A stretch of 64,000 bases of DNA from Azorinus chamasolen (taxonomy: Eukaryota; Mollusca; Bivalvia; Cardiida; Solecurtidae). The position numbers and the translations under genes are program-made. Positions 53,785 through 63,600 of the stretch are shown here, one piece after another (position 1 is the first letter of the stretch; every line of letters starts with the position of its first letter). The notes beneath the pieces are model-generated. The model was not told the origin of the DNA, ran no database searches, and was given only the letters and a program-made list of their open reading frames with translations. The DNA lies in contig OY755241.1 in assembly GCA_963576725.1 (NCBI GenBank), positions 29,576,853 through 29,640,852 on the forward strand, read 5' to 3'.

Positions 53785-54014
53785 GTTAACCCATTCCCTC
53801 ATACTGACGACTTTAGACGACTCTGTAAAAGTCACTTTGTAAAACCATTGTGAAAGATAGAGCATTTGCTCCTATAGGAGCAAATGCTCCATTTATCGCA
53901 ATGGTTTCAAACTACAAAATTCTAAAAGTTTCCTTTTCTCTAGTTAATGCTCCTTTTCGGTAGATTTATTCAAAGAGGTTGGATCTAAAAATAGCCTATG
54001 AGGTAATGGGTTAA
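53785..54014. mobile_element. P1 MITE, intact
   Basis: TTAACCCATTCCCTCATACT to GAGGTAATGGGTTAA with TTAA borders. About 90 bp upstream of gene B exon 2. Confidence 0.85.
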
Positions 54015-54112
54015 ACCCTTACTTGAGAAAACCGTCTTTTTACGCTTTTGCAAATAGAGTAAATCTAGATCAGACAGTTCATGTTCTGAATTCTGCTCAG
54101 TCAGGAATGAAT

Positions 54113-54320
54113 TACAGTAAAACTTCTCTATAACGACCACTAAATTGTGTTAATTATTTGGTATTTAGGGCAGTTGGTTGCTTAAAGCAAGGTGAACGTA
54201 AAACAGAACGCTCTAATAGGAGCGTTCTGTTTTACTTTCACCTTGCTTTAAGCAGCCACCTGCCTTTAACACAGAATACTTGACGTAATTTAGTAGTCGT
54301 TATAGAGAGGTTTTACTGTA
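54113..54320. mobile_element. T3 MITE nested in P2
   Basis: TACAGTAAAACTTCTCTATA to GAGGTTTTACTGTA. P2 left arm at 54014-54112. Confidence 0.8.
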
Positions 54321-54534
54321 TTCAAATATTGTAGCATTTGATTATTGTATATTTAATCTTTAGCTCATGAATATTCAAAAAGAAATAACGTACGCATGAA
54401 TATCAAGCAGGTGATGTTTTACATCATGAACGAAAAAGTATAATATGAGTTTTATCATTCAGTAAGTAAAACAGGGCAATGGTCATATCAGGTAAATACT
54501 TAAAATAAATTAATTGTGTAGTAATTAATCGTTC

Positions 54535-54757
54535 AACCCTTTACCTAGTAAAAAAAACATTTCTCGCCTTTGCAACCAGAGTAGATCCAAAACGGACGGA
54601 TCTCGCAGGAGCCATCTGATCAGAATCTTCTCTATTTGCTTTAAAAGGAATCATATAGATCTGATTACACTGTTTCAGCCATGGCCAAATGTCATTATAA
54701 AATCAGCTATTTTATATTCATATCATCATTATTTCTTACATAAATATTCATTAACCA
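54535..54757 (-). mobile_element. P2 MITE
   Basis: AACCCTTTACCTAGTAAAAA to TTACATAAATATTCATTAAC. Confidence 0.65.
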
Positions 54758-54985
54758 TTTCCTCCATGAATACGTTTATAACAACTTTGCAAACAGATAA
54801 GACCCAGATCAGACAACTCCTGTAGGAGTAATCTGAACAGGGTCTGCTCTGTTTGCGTATGAAATGATATAGAAATGATTCTATAGTTTCTGTCATGGCT
54901 AAACACTCCCGGGTTCGTGTGCAAGTTTAATTCATATTTTAATGGCATTATTTCTTACATAAATATGAATGGAGTAAATGGTAAA
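54750..54985 (-). mobile_element. P2 MITE adjoining the previous one
   Basis: TTAACCATTTCCTCCATGAA to ATGGAGTAAATGGTAAAA. It ends less than 40 bp from the gene B first donor. Confidence 0.7.
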
Positions 54986-55022
54986 ATAAAGTGTTGATAA
55001 GAAATATAGATACGCCACTCAC

Positions 55023-55101
55023 CTGTTTATGCGTATGGATACCTAGTGCACGAAGAACTATGGCGAATGCGACCTGGAGATGGACGGGTCCGGGTTTTAT
55101 A
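55023..55101 (-). promoter_or_regulatory. Gene B core promoter and non-coding exon 1
   Basis: TATAAAA at 55101-55095 (minus), probable start near 55070, untranslated exon ending at 55023 with donor GTGAGTGG. Sequence matching gene A runs on upstream to about 55220, including TAATAGCCACATGTAT and GCAGGTTTAACGA blocks that may be tissue-specific control sites. Confidence 0.8.
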
Positions 55102-55439
55102 CTCTACTGGCCCGCCATTTCCTGTCCGTCACGTAAACCATACGGTCATGTAATAGCCACATGTATGAATTAATTACAAATGTTAAAGCAGGTTTAACGA
55201 GCCGAATTTCCCGTTTGATTGTGAAATTTGTTACACAGATGACCTTATTGTAAGGTCAGTGCGGTCGCTTTGCTTTTTTGAATTTGTCATAACTTTGAAT
55301 TGATCAAACATGGAAATGTGATCAGCTGTTATACTTTGTCGCATCTGCGATCATTACCAATGCAAACAGTTTGCAAACAGTTTGTATCCAGATTAGACGC
55401 TGAGTCACGTGACGCTTAGCCTGAGAAGAGTTTCTACAA

Positions 55440-56125
55440 TAAAAATGTATATTCAATAAAGTCATAACTTAGTGTCGGTTATGTACAATTATTCTTATTT
55501 AATTTGAACTTATATAGCAAAAAATATCCCTGTGATATAAAATAAACAGTTTTCGTCAGTACATGTATGTTTTGTTGTAAAATAAAACATCATACGCGTA
55601 TTTAGACAGTTACAAAACTAAAACGCAAACCGAATAAAAAGTAATACACCGGGATCTTGAATATCAAACACATGAAAATTAGATTACTTTCATCGTTTAT
55701 TCGAGCGCCTTTCTTGTGACATGCTTCTTGTATATATAAAAACAAATGATCTATGCAATTTGGGGCATTTTTAAACTCTTTGCAAGCAGAGACTATCACT
55801 TTAAATAATGGCAAACGAAATTATCACAGTTTGAAGAAGACAACTTGAAATGTTGCTAAGATATATATCTATAGATTTCCCCGATCATAACTTTACGTAC
55901 AACAGGAGCTTAATCTACTGAATATCACACATTTGGAGAGTAGTCGCGTTCCATTTATGAGGATTTAACATGTAAGGAAATCTCTTACTTCTGAATATTT
56001 GTATAAAATAATAATTCATGGAAGTATTTGATTGTTGTGACTCATTGGAATAGGTAATCTCGTGTAACCATGAAAAACTTGCCATATTGTAAATAAAACA
56101 TTATAAATCTTATCAATTGTACGTT
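55440..56125. other. Upstream of gene B, no feature recognised
   Basis: AT-rich, no recognisable gene. Short frames lack domain motifs. Confidence 0.3.
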
Positions 56126-56149
56126 TGATTTGTACGTGCTCAACTAAAG

Positions 56150-56536
56150 CAGGACACAGGACGAAAGTAATACGAGAATCTACTAGAGGAGCTTTCTACA
56201 TACTTTTCTTTCTGCATTAAGCTGCCACCTGCTTTTAATGGTATACATTAATTGACACAGAATAAGAGCTCTGGTCGCTTCCGTCATGCATTAAGCTACC
56301 ACCTGCCTTTATGACACCGATTAAGATCCCTGGGTCCATGCTTATAAAGCTTTTAGTTGAGTCTGAGATCGTTCTCAAGCTTTTGATTGGTCAGATTTGA
56401 GCCTTTGGCTCAAATCTGACCAATCAAAAGCTTGAGAACTCAAATCTGACCAATCAAAAGCCTGAGAACGAAACTCAGACTCAACTAAAAGCTTTATAAG
56501 CATGGACCCAGGTCGCTTTAGAGGGATTCTATTGTA
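56150..56536. mobile_element. T2 MITE (partly duplicated) containing F
   Basis: Two copies of the TTAAGCTRCCACCTGC arm (56218 and 56291), F at 56334-56511, then TCGCTTTAGAGGGATTCTAT. Confidence 0.65.
56334..56511. repeat. F inverted repeat nested in T2
   Basis: TGGGTCCATGCTTATAAAGC to TTTATAAGCATGGACCCAGG with three CTGACCAATCA-type motifs. Confidence 0.85.
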
Positions 56537-56846
56537 CGTGGCTATTAACACTTTAGCTCATAAATATTCATGAAAAAATACATCATGAATATGTACATGT
56601 ATTAGCAGTAGTTTTATAACGACGTCGTGAACAGGAGAATGTTTGACAATAGCAGAAACTTTATATTTGCGGTGAATGAGGGTTAACATTTTTGCTGACA
56701 AAGGCGAATTAATAATCACGTTGACGTCCTGTTTGAATCAAGATGAGACGCGTAACATAAGGATCCAAACTGTTTGCTACCTTGATTATAATGGGACATA
56801 CTAAAATTTAAAGTTGCAAATGACACATTTTACAGACGACCATATA

Positions 56847-57054
56847 TACAGTAAAACCCCTCTAAACCGGAATTCTAGTAGAGAAGAATTTAGATACTTT
56901 TAGACAGGTGGCTGCTTAATGCAGGGTGAAAGTCATACAGAAAGCTCCTCTAGGAGCTTTCTGTATGACTTTCACCCGGCATTAAGCTGCCACCTGTATC
57001 CAAGACCGATATTTATGCTAAATTTAGCGTCCGGTTTAGAGGGGTTTCACTGTA
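56847..57054. mobile_element. T1 MITE
   Basis: TACAGTAAAACCCCTCTAAA to GGGGTTTCACTGTA, long palindrome about AGCTCCTCTAGGAGCT. Confidence 0.85.
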
Positions 57055-57769
57055 CGTGGTAAAAACAGTTACACGTAACCTTTAACATGGTGAATAATAG
57101 ATGATTTCTTAAAATAGTATATGTACACAGCAATGCCTGACCATGTCAGATCTGTATAGTTCCAAAAAAACAAATAGAACAGGCCCTGATCACAGGTCTC
57201 TGATCTGGGTCTACTCTGTTGGATTAAACATGATGTTATTCTTTTGTACATGTGACATTGTGGTTATCGCATGCTGACATTGTGGTTATCGCATACAGGA
57301 TGAATCATGTCTCACAAACATAGGCATTCGACATCGTGAGAGTGCAGTGACTGTTCACACCATGAATGTGTTACTAGCAACACTTGCATAAGCTTTAGAT
57401 CCAGATGAGACGCCAGGTTACTCGGCGTCAGTTAATGGTCAACACTGGCATGACATGCTGTTGTATTTTTAAGAAACTTAGAGAAACATGTACTTTCAGA
57501 ATTTAAAAAGTCGAATAATATTTGCTGACGAAACTTACTTTTAGTTTTGAAAGGGTTCAACAATAGCCGGAATAGTTTCAGTCTTTGTTGTGGATTTGAA
57601 CAACAACACTGAGGCTAAGAATTGTACATCACACCGCAATGTGACGTAACATATACATGCATACTGGAATGTCATCTTATAGACATGGCTCGCAAAACCA
57701 TGTAAATATGTAACTCCTTGGATGCCGAACTTTCCAAGTGGAATGACCCATCAGTGTTTAATGACTTAA

Positions 57770-57927
57770 CAAGGACCACAATGGAAATAAGGAAATTATT
57801 TTCCTTTTTTGTGTAATCCTTGGTTTCTAGTGCGCATTACATGGCTTTTTATATGTTGTCATAGTTATGTTTTGCCATGTTATGTACACTTTTTACCGAA
57901 ATAAATCTATCTATCTATCTATCTACC
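57770..57927 (+). mobile_element. LINE 3' end, 5'-truncated
   Basis: Matches the 3' UTR of the relic at 46.17-46.35 kb almost base for base (GTAATCCTTGGTTTCTAGTG, ACCGAAATAAATCT) with a TATC tail. Only about 160 bp long. Confidence 0.85.
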
Positions 57928-58143
57928 CATTACCTCATAGGCTATTTTAGATCCCGTCTCTTTAAACAAATCTACCGAAAAGGAGCATTAAATAGAGAAC
58001 AAGAACATTTTAGAATGATGTAGTTTGAAACCGTTGTGATAAAAATGGAATGTTCTCCTATAGGAGCAAATGCTGTTTATCACAATGGTTTCACAAATGG
58101 TTTTACAGAGTCGTCAAAAGTTGCAACATGATGGAATGGGTTA
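57925..58143. mobile_element. P1 MITE
   Basis: CCCATTACCTCATAGGCTAT to GATGGAATGGGTTAA. It abuts the LINE tail. Confidence 0.75.
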
Positions 58144-58437
58144 ATCCATGCAGGTCGAAAGAGTATAATTTACAAGTGGATTTTGTATGACAAACTGCAG
58201 ACCATCATCAGAGAATTCCGTTTGGAGCGCTCTGGTGTTTGTCTACACTGTTTTCAATGACAGTTTACTCGTTTCGAGTATTCAAAAGGCCAACTCTACG
58301 AGCGATAACCTCATACTTCACTGTCTTTTATATTATATTCAAATACTACCATATTGTACTGAAATTGTATCCCGGCAAAACATTAATTCGAATGGTTTAA
58401 AGGCATAGTGAAACATCTCGGATCAAGATAAAACACG

Positions 58438-58575
58438 AGACAACTCGACGCGGCCGCGGCTCCAAACATAGTTGAGCGGCGGCTAGTGAAGGCTTCATGC
58501 TCGCCGCCCCAAATCCGCAGGTGGCCAAAATATTGGGGCCGCGGCCGCGGCCTCTGCGACCCCATTGCCTACTCG
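58438..58575. other. GC-rich CpG cluster
   Basis: GACGCGGCCGCGGCTCC and GGGCCGCGGCCGCGGCC in an otherwise AT-rich region. No gene attached. Confidence 0.5.
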
Positions 58576-58857
58576 CCTGGTGTCGTGCCGAGTAACTCGG
58601 TGTCCGGTCAGTCTCCTAACTATCGTAGCTACTCGGCGTTTTCCAACGTGCCTGATAAAAGTACATGTACCTCATATACACCCGTTCTATATTTTAATAC
58701 AGTAATGTTACATGAGTGGTTTGTACAAATAATCATAGTAGTTTTTCATCCAGTCAGACATAAATAAAGAAAAACTGTCAATGAAGCTGGGCCAATTTCT
58801 AACGTTTCGATTATATTCCCTTTCAAAACGCACCGCTACTTTGTCCAACTTATTTTA

Positions 58858-59041
58858 CATAAATACTTGAACTGCTCTGATCTAATATTTCGACCACTAA
58901 GGGCCTTTTTCAAAGATTATTCTCTTTGATTTTATGGCTGAATGCATGTAACAAAAATGTGACGTGTATTTTGACATGATAATCTTTGAAAAAGGCCCTT
59001 AGTGGTCGAAATATTAGATCAGAGCAGTTCAAGTATTTATG
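58858..59041. repeat. Perfect 63-bp inverted repeat
   Basis: Arms 58858-58920 and 58979-59041 are exact complements (core CACTAAGGGCCTTTTTCAAA). The loop is 58 bp. Confidence 0.95.
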
Positions 59042-59094
59042 TATTATATTAATTCCCTATTTTGGAATAGTTTCTTCATTGTCAACTTATTTTA

Positions 59095-59550
59095 AACCTT
59101 GTCTTCCAAAATACGTCTTTCTGCGTCTGTATAGAGTAGACCCAGATCAAACGGCTCTTTTAAGAGCCGTCGGATCAGAGTCTACTCTGTTTGCTTATGT
59201 AATAATAGTTATGATTCTACACTTTCTGCAATGGTAAAGTAAAACATATTGTGTTCATTTGCCATTATAAAAAATAATCTAATGAGTATTTGTGATATCG
59301 TTATTTCTTTAACCCTTCGCTTGCTGAATTTTAAAATACAGTTCTCCTTCTTTACCCATGCCCTGTTGTATAATTACACATATCTTCATTGTCTACAAGT
59401 AGTTCTCTGTGCAATCACTGCTGTGGAGTGCACTGGTTGCACAATCAACTTGTAAATAGTGCAGGAGCTGTCTCATCTGGGTCTTCACTATTTACTGGTA
59501 GGTATATCGACGTGAACAGCAAGCGAATGGTTAATGAATACCTATGGAGT
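59095..59550 (-). mobile_element. P2 MITE containing an inverted P4
   Basis: P2 with GGCTCTTTTAAGAGCC centre to 59311, P4 at 59308-59534 bounded by TTAA, then the P2 end ATGAATACCTATGGAG. Confidence 0.75.
59308..59534 (-). mobile_element. P4 MITE nested in P2
   Basis: TTAACCCTTCGCTTGCTGAA to CAAGCGAATGGTTAA. Central palindrome half deleted. Confidence 0.75.
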
Positions 59551-59953
59551 AAATGGTCAAATTGTGAGGCTTCATATCGTAAGTAGACCGTCATTGATAT
59601 CCGTATGTATCTTTTCTGACGGGATTAACGTAGAAATCGCCGATATTATCCTATGATGTTCTGTTAGTGGTTTCTTGAAAGATTGAACAAATTTGTTGTA
59701 GTCAAACAGCAGCTCAGCGCAGAGCTGTTTAATCCGTTTCCTCAAGAATGATCATGTAGGAAATAATGGCATCATGAATATTTCAATTCGATGACGTCAT
59801 GTTTTGGCACATGAACACAGGAGTATTTGGCCATGGCAGAAACAGTAGACTCATCTCTATAGTAGTCCATGAGCCAAGAAAGAAGACACTGGGTCTACTC
59901 TGTTTGCGTGAAAAGTCACAACATTTGCGCCTGTATGTCGATATGGTTTGTAA

Positions 59954-60161
59954 TACAGTATAACCTCTCTTAACCGGAATTCTAGTAGATAATAATTTAG
60001 ATACTTTTAGGCAGGTGGCTGCTTAATGCAGGGTGAAAGTCATGCAGAAAGCTCCTCTAGGAGCTTTCTGCATGACTTTCACCCTGCATTAAGCTGACAC
60101 CTGTCTCCAAGACCGATATTCATACTAAATTTTACTGCCGGTAAAGAGAGGTTTTACTGTA
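59954..60161. mobile_element. T1 MITE
   Basis: TACAGTATAACCTCTCTTAA to GAGGTTTTACTGTA, long perfect palindrome. Confidence 0.85.
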
Positions 60162-60194
60162 TATTCGTTCAAATGTTTAAGTTACATTATTTGT

Positions 60195-60335
60195 TTTAAA
60201 CACTTTACTCCACAAATGCACATTCCCACGAATTTGCAAACGGAGTAGAACCATGTCAGACGGTTCCTATAGGAACCGTCTGATCAGGGTCTGCTCTCTG
60301 TTTCTCACATAAATATTCATTGAGAAAAGGCTTAA
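60195..60335 (-). mobile_element. P2 short form
   Basis: CACTTTACTCCACAAATGCA, perfect GACGGTTCCTATAGGAACCG, then TAAATATTCATTGAG. Confidence 0.65.
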
Positions 60336-60422
60336 AGGTGCAGTGGTTTTGTTTCTCTAGAAAATAATTGAAAAGTGGAAATAATGCGACGTAAACCACG
60401 GATACAACTATGGATATTTATT

Positions 60423-60667
60423 TAATCCTGTACCTGACAGGGACGTTTATAAATGGGCCTTTACAAACAGAGTAGATGTAGTTCAGAAAAATTCTGTAAG
60501 AGCCGCTTGATCATGCTCTCTTCTGTTTGCTTGTGGAATGGTATAGATCTGATTCTACAGCTTGTGGCAAGGTTGAACCTTCCTGGGGTCATAAGTCATT
60601 ATACATTGTACAATTCACGTTATTCATTTTCATGACGTTTTTCTTTTTTATATGAATACTCATCAGG
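60423..60667 (-). mobile_element. P2 MITE, diverged
   Basis: TCCTGTACCTGACAGGGACG start, GATCTGATTCTACAGCTTG arm, ATGAATACTCATCAGG end. Confidence 0.6.
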
Positions 60668-60890
60668 AAGTCTTGCATTTCATAAAGGTTTACCTGTACT
60701 TGCCACGGGATTTGACATATTAGTTTTCTAAATTGAAGCTTCCTGGAAGGTAAATGTCACTGTGGACAATGGTTCCCCTGAGATTGTTTAGTATGAATAA
60801 AACAAACAAACGATAATAGTGAATATGATTAGTGATGATTAGTGTTTGTTGTTTCTTTTCGTGATTTCCTGTATTTAAACACGCGTCAGT

Positions 60891-61101
60891 ACATTAAACC
60901 CACTCTAAGCTGGAATTCTAATTGAGAAGAATTAAGACACTTTTAGGCAGGTGGCTGCTTAATGCAGGGTGAAAACCATGCAGAAAGATCCTGGAGGATC
61001 TTTCTGCATGATTTTCACCCTGCATTAAGCTGCCACCAGTCATGTCTCCAAGACTGATATTTACACTAATTGAACGTCCGGTTTAGAGGATTTTTACTGT
61101 A
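60891..61101. mobile_element. T1 MITE
   Basis: Left end diverged; palindrome about AGATCCTGGAGGATCT; end GATTTTTACTGTA. Confidence 0.75.
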
Positions 61102-61124
61102 ATAGTATAGTGCACGTGAATCCT

Positions 61125-61436
61125 GAACACGTTCCTGTTCAATATTCATGTAAGAAGAAAATGACATCATGCATATTGATAAGAATAAATTTTGAAATGG
61201 CATATTTAACACATGAAAGTTTTGTCGAAGCAGAAACTGGAGAATCAGATCTATATTATTAAATTTTCATAAGCAACCAGAGCTGATCCTATTTATGGAG
61301 CAAATGGTTAATCTATATAATACATATAAGCAAACAGAGTAGGCCCAGATCAGACGGTTCCTACAGGGACAGTCTGATCTGGGCCTACTCTGATTGCAAA
61401 TGCGTGAAAGATGTTTATATGAAGGAAAGGGTTTAA
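61125..61436 (+). mobile_element. Two P2 copies, the first lacking its centre
   Basis: First ends TATGGAGCAAATGGTTAA (61311). The second has GACGGTTCCTACAGGGACAG and ends GAAGGAAAGGGTTTAA. Confidence 0.65.
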
Positions 61437-61588
61437 CTCCATAAGATGCCTTTGAAAACAGAATAAAACCTCATCCTGTAAATGGCGCCTGATCAGGATC
61501 CGTTCTGTTTGTGTATGAAATAAATATAAATCTGATTATGCAATTTTTGTCCTTGCCAATATGTCTTGATAAATAATTAAATTATTGT

Positions 61589-61834
61589 TCACTCTGTCAC
61601 CGCCAATGTCGCATTTATTATAATGCACAACGACAAATAGTGCAGTCCCAGATCAGACGCCGCCTTTTCAAGGCGACGTCTGATCAGGGACTTCACTTTT
61701 TGTCTCAATCTCTATATCTGTGCTTTATTCCTTTGAAATTTGTATTTATTTATCTCATTTCCTAATTGTACCGAATGAATCAACAAAAATTGGTTTGCAG
61801 ACGACAATTAGAAATTTGGCCCTGAAACGGTTAA
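61589..61834. mobile_element. P5 MITE
   Basis: CTCTGTCACCGCCAATGTCG start, centre CGCCGCCTTTTCAAGGCGAC, end TGGCCCTGAAACGGTTAA. Confidence 0.8.
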
Positions 61835-61904
61835 TGACGTCATTATTCTGCACGAGTAGTAGCCTAATTAGGTAAAGATAAAGACTAAATCTCTCACCTT
61901 CATA

Positions 61905-62111
61905 TACAGTTAAACACTCGAAATCGGACGTCCAATTTAGTATAAACATCGGCCTTGAAGACAGGTGGCAGCTTAATGCAGGATGATAGTCATACAGAAA
62001 GCTCCTCTACCAGCTTTCTGCATGACTTTCATCCTGTTTTAAGCAGTCACCTGCCTAAAAGTATGTAACTTCTTCTCTACTAGAATTCCGGTTTAGAGGG
62101 GTTTTACTGTA
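61905..62111. mobile_element. T1 MITE
   Basis: TACAGTTAAACACTCGAAAT to GGGGTTTTACTGTA. Confidence 0.8.
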
Positions 62112-62317
62112 ATGTCATTTTCACGCATTTGCAAACAGATTAGGAGGCATCTGATTAGGGTCTGCCCTGTTTGCTTATGAAATTATAATAGATCAGACTC
62201 CAGAGTTCCTATCAATACCAATCTCAAGTAAGAATCCTAGATGAAAAGGTTATTTGTGTACTTGGTGTACTGAGAGCGCTAATAGCTTCTTGTCAGAGAA
62301 TCTAGCATCTAAATGTT

Positions 62318-62523
62318 ACAGTATAACCTCTCTTAACCGGAAGTTAAATTTAGTATAAATATCGGTCTTGGGGACAGGTGACAGCTTAATGCAGGGTGAA
62401 AGTCATGCAGAAAGCTCCTAGAGGAGCTTTCTGCATGACTTTCACCCTGCATTAAGCAGTCACCTGCCTAAAATGTATAAATTCTTCTCTTCTAGAATTC
62501 CGGTTAAGAGAGGTTTTACTGTA
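62318..62523. mobile_element. T1 MITE
   Basis: TACAGTATAACCTCTCTTAA to GAGGTTTTACTGTA, perfect long palindrome about AAGCTCCTAGAGGAGCTT. Confidence 0.85.
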
Positions 62524-62744
62524 CTTCCAAAAGGTACACCACATTAGTTAAAATGGTTACAAACGGGCTGTGAACATATAATGTAAACCATGACCTTTCA
62601 ACCACGACCTGATTGGAATTTGTAAACATGCTTGATCTGAATGAGTAACTCGGTGTCTCACAATGACCCCAGCTATTTGACAAATGGTCATTAGTTTCCC
62701 AGACTACGAGCAGAAGTCATTTTCTGTTGTCACTAGTATTTACA

Positions 62745-62845
62745 CTTCTACTATTACTACCACTGCTACTACTACTATTACTATTGCTACTACCACTACT
62801 AATGACATACTACTACTACTACTACTACTACTGCAACTACTACCT

Positions 62846-62878
<33 letters not shown>

Positions 62879-63022
62879 TTACTACTACTACTGCTACCAC
62901 CACCACCACCACCACCACCACCACCACCACCACTACTACTGCAACTACTACTACTAATACAACAACAACAACTACTACTACTGCTACTACTACTGCTACT
63001 ACTACTAATAATGATGATGATG
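62745..63022 (+). repeat. Trinucleotide (CTA)n/(CCA)n tract
   Basis: Long CTA run with an inner CCA block of about fifteen units. It gives homopolymer-like frames on both strands that are not genes. Confidence 0.95.
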
Positions 63023-63372
63023 TTAATAATAATTCCACTATTTTCACAACTGGTCAAAATGTTTTGGACATGCCTGCTGCATACGGAACTGGCTCTGACC
63101 GTAAAGTGTTGATACTGCGTGCATAAAGCGAAACTTTGAATAATTTCGATATACTAAATTTCCCGTTATTTTCAGTGTCCTACTTACCCTATTTATTTGG
63201 ACACTCAATAGTCACTATCCGCCAGTTTTAAATGCAGAATAAATAAGTAATGTAGAGGATTTTTTCAGCTTTCGTGTTTCATTCCAGTCCATATTTGATA
63301 TAAACGTATAAATTATAAAATTATACATGTTGGAAATCATAAAAAAATAAAATAAAAAATAGAATCTATTTT
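63023..63372. other. No feature recognised
   Basis: AT-rich sequence without repeat or coding signal. Confidence 0.3.
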
Positions 63373-63600
63373 AACCCTTACTCCATGAATATTCATATAA
63401 TATATAATGACATCATCAGTGTTCATAGATTAATAGTTATTTTAGCGCATGGACACGGGACTTTTTTGACATGACAGAAACCTTAGAATCAATTTGATAT
63501 TGATATTATATCATAAGCAAACAGAGCAGACCCTGATCAGACGGCTCCTATATATAAATGCAAATGTGTGAAAATGCGTTTATACCAAGGAAAGGGTTAA
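63373..63600 (+). mobile_element. P2 MITE
   Basis: TTAACCCTTACTCCATGAAT to CCAAGGAAAGGGTTAA. The palindrome has lost its second arm. Confidence 0.7.

Noticed and set aside
62684..63112. 142-codon Leu-rich frame and antisense Ser/Gly and Val frames
   Set aside because: Translation of a CTA/CCA microsatellite.
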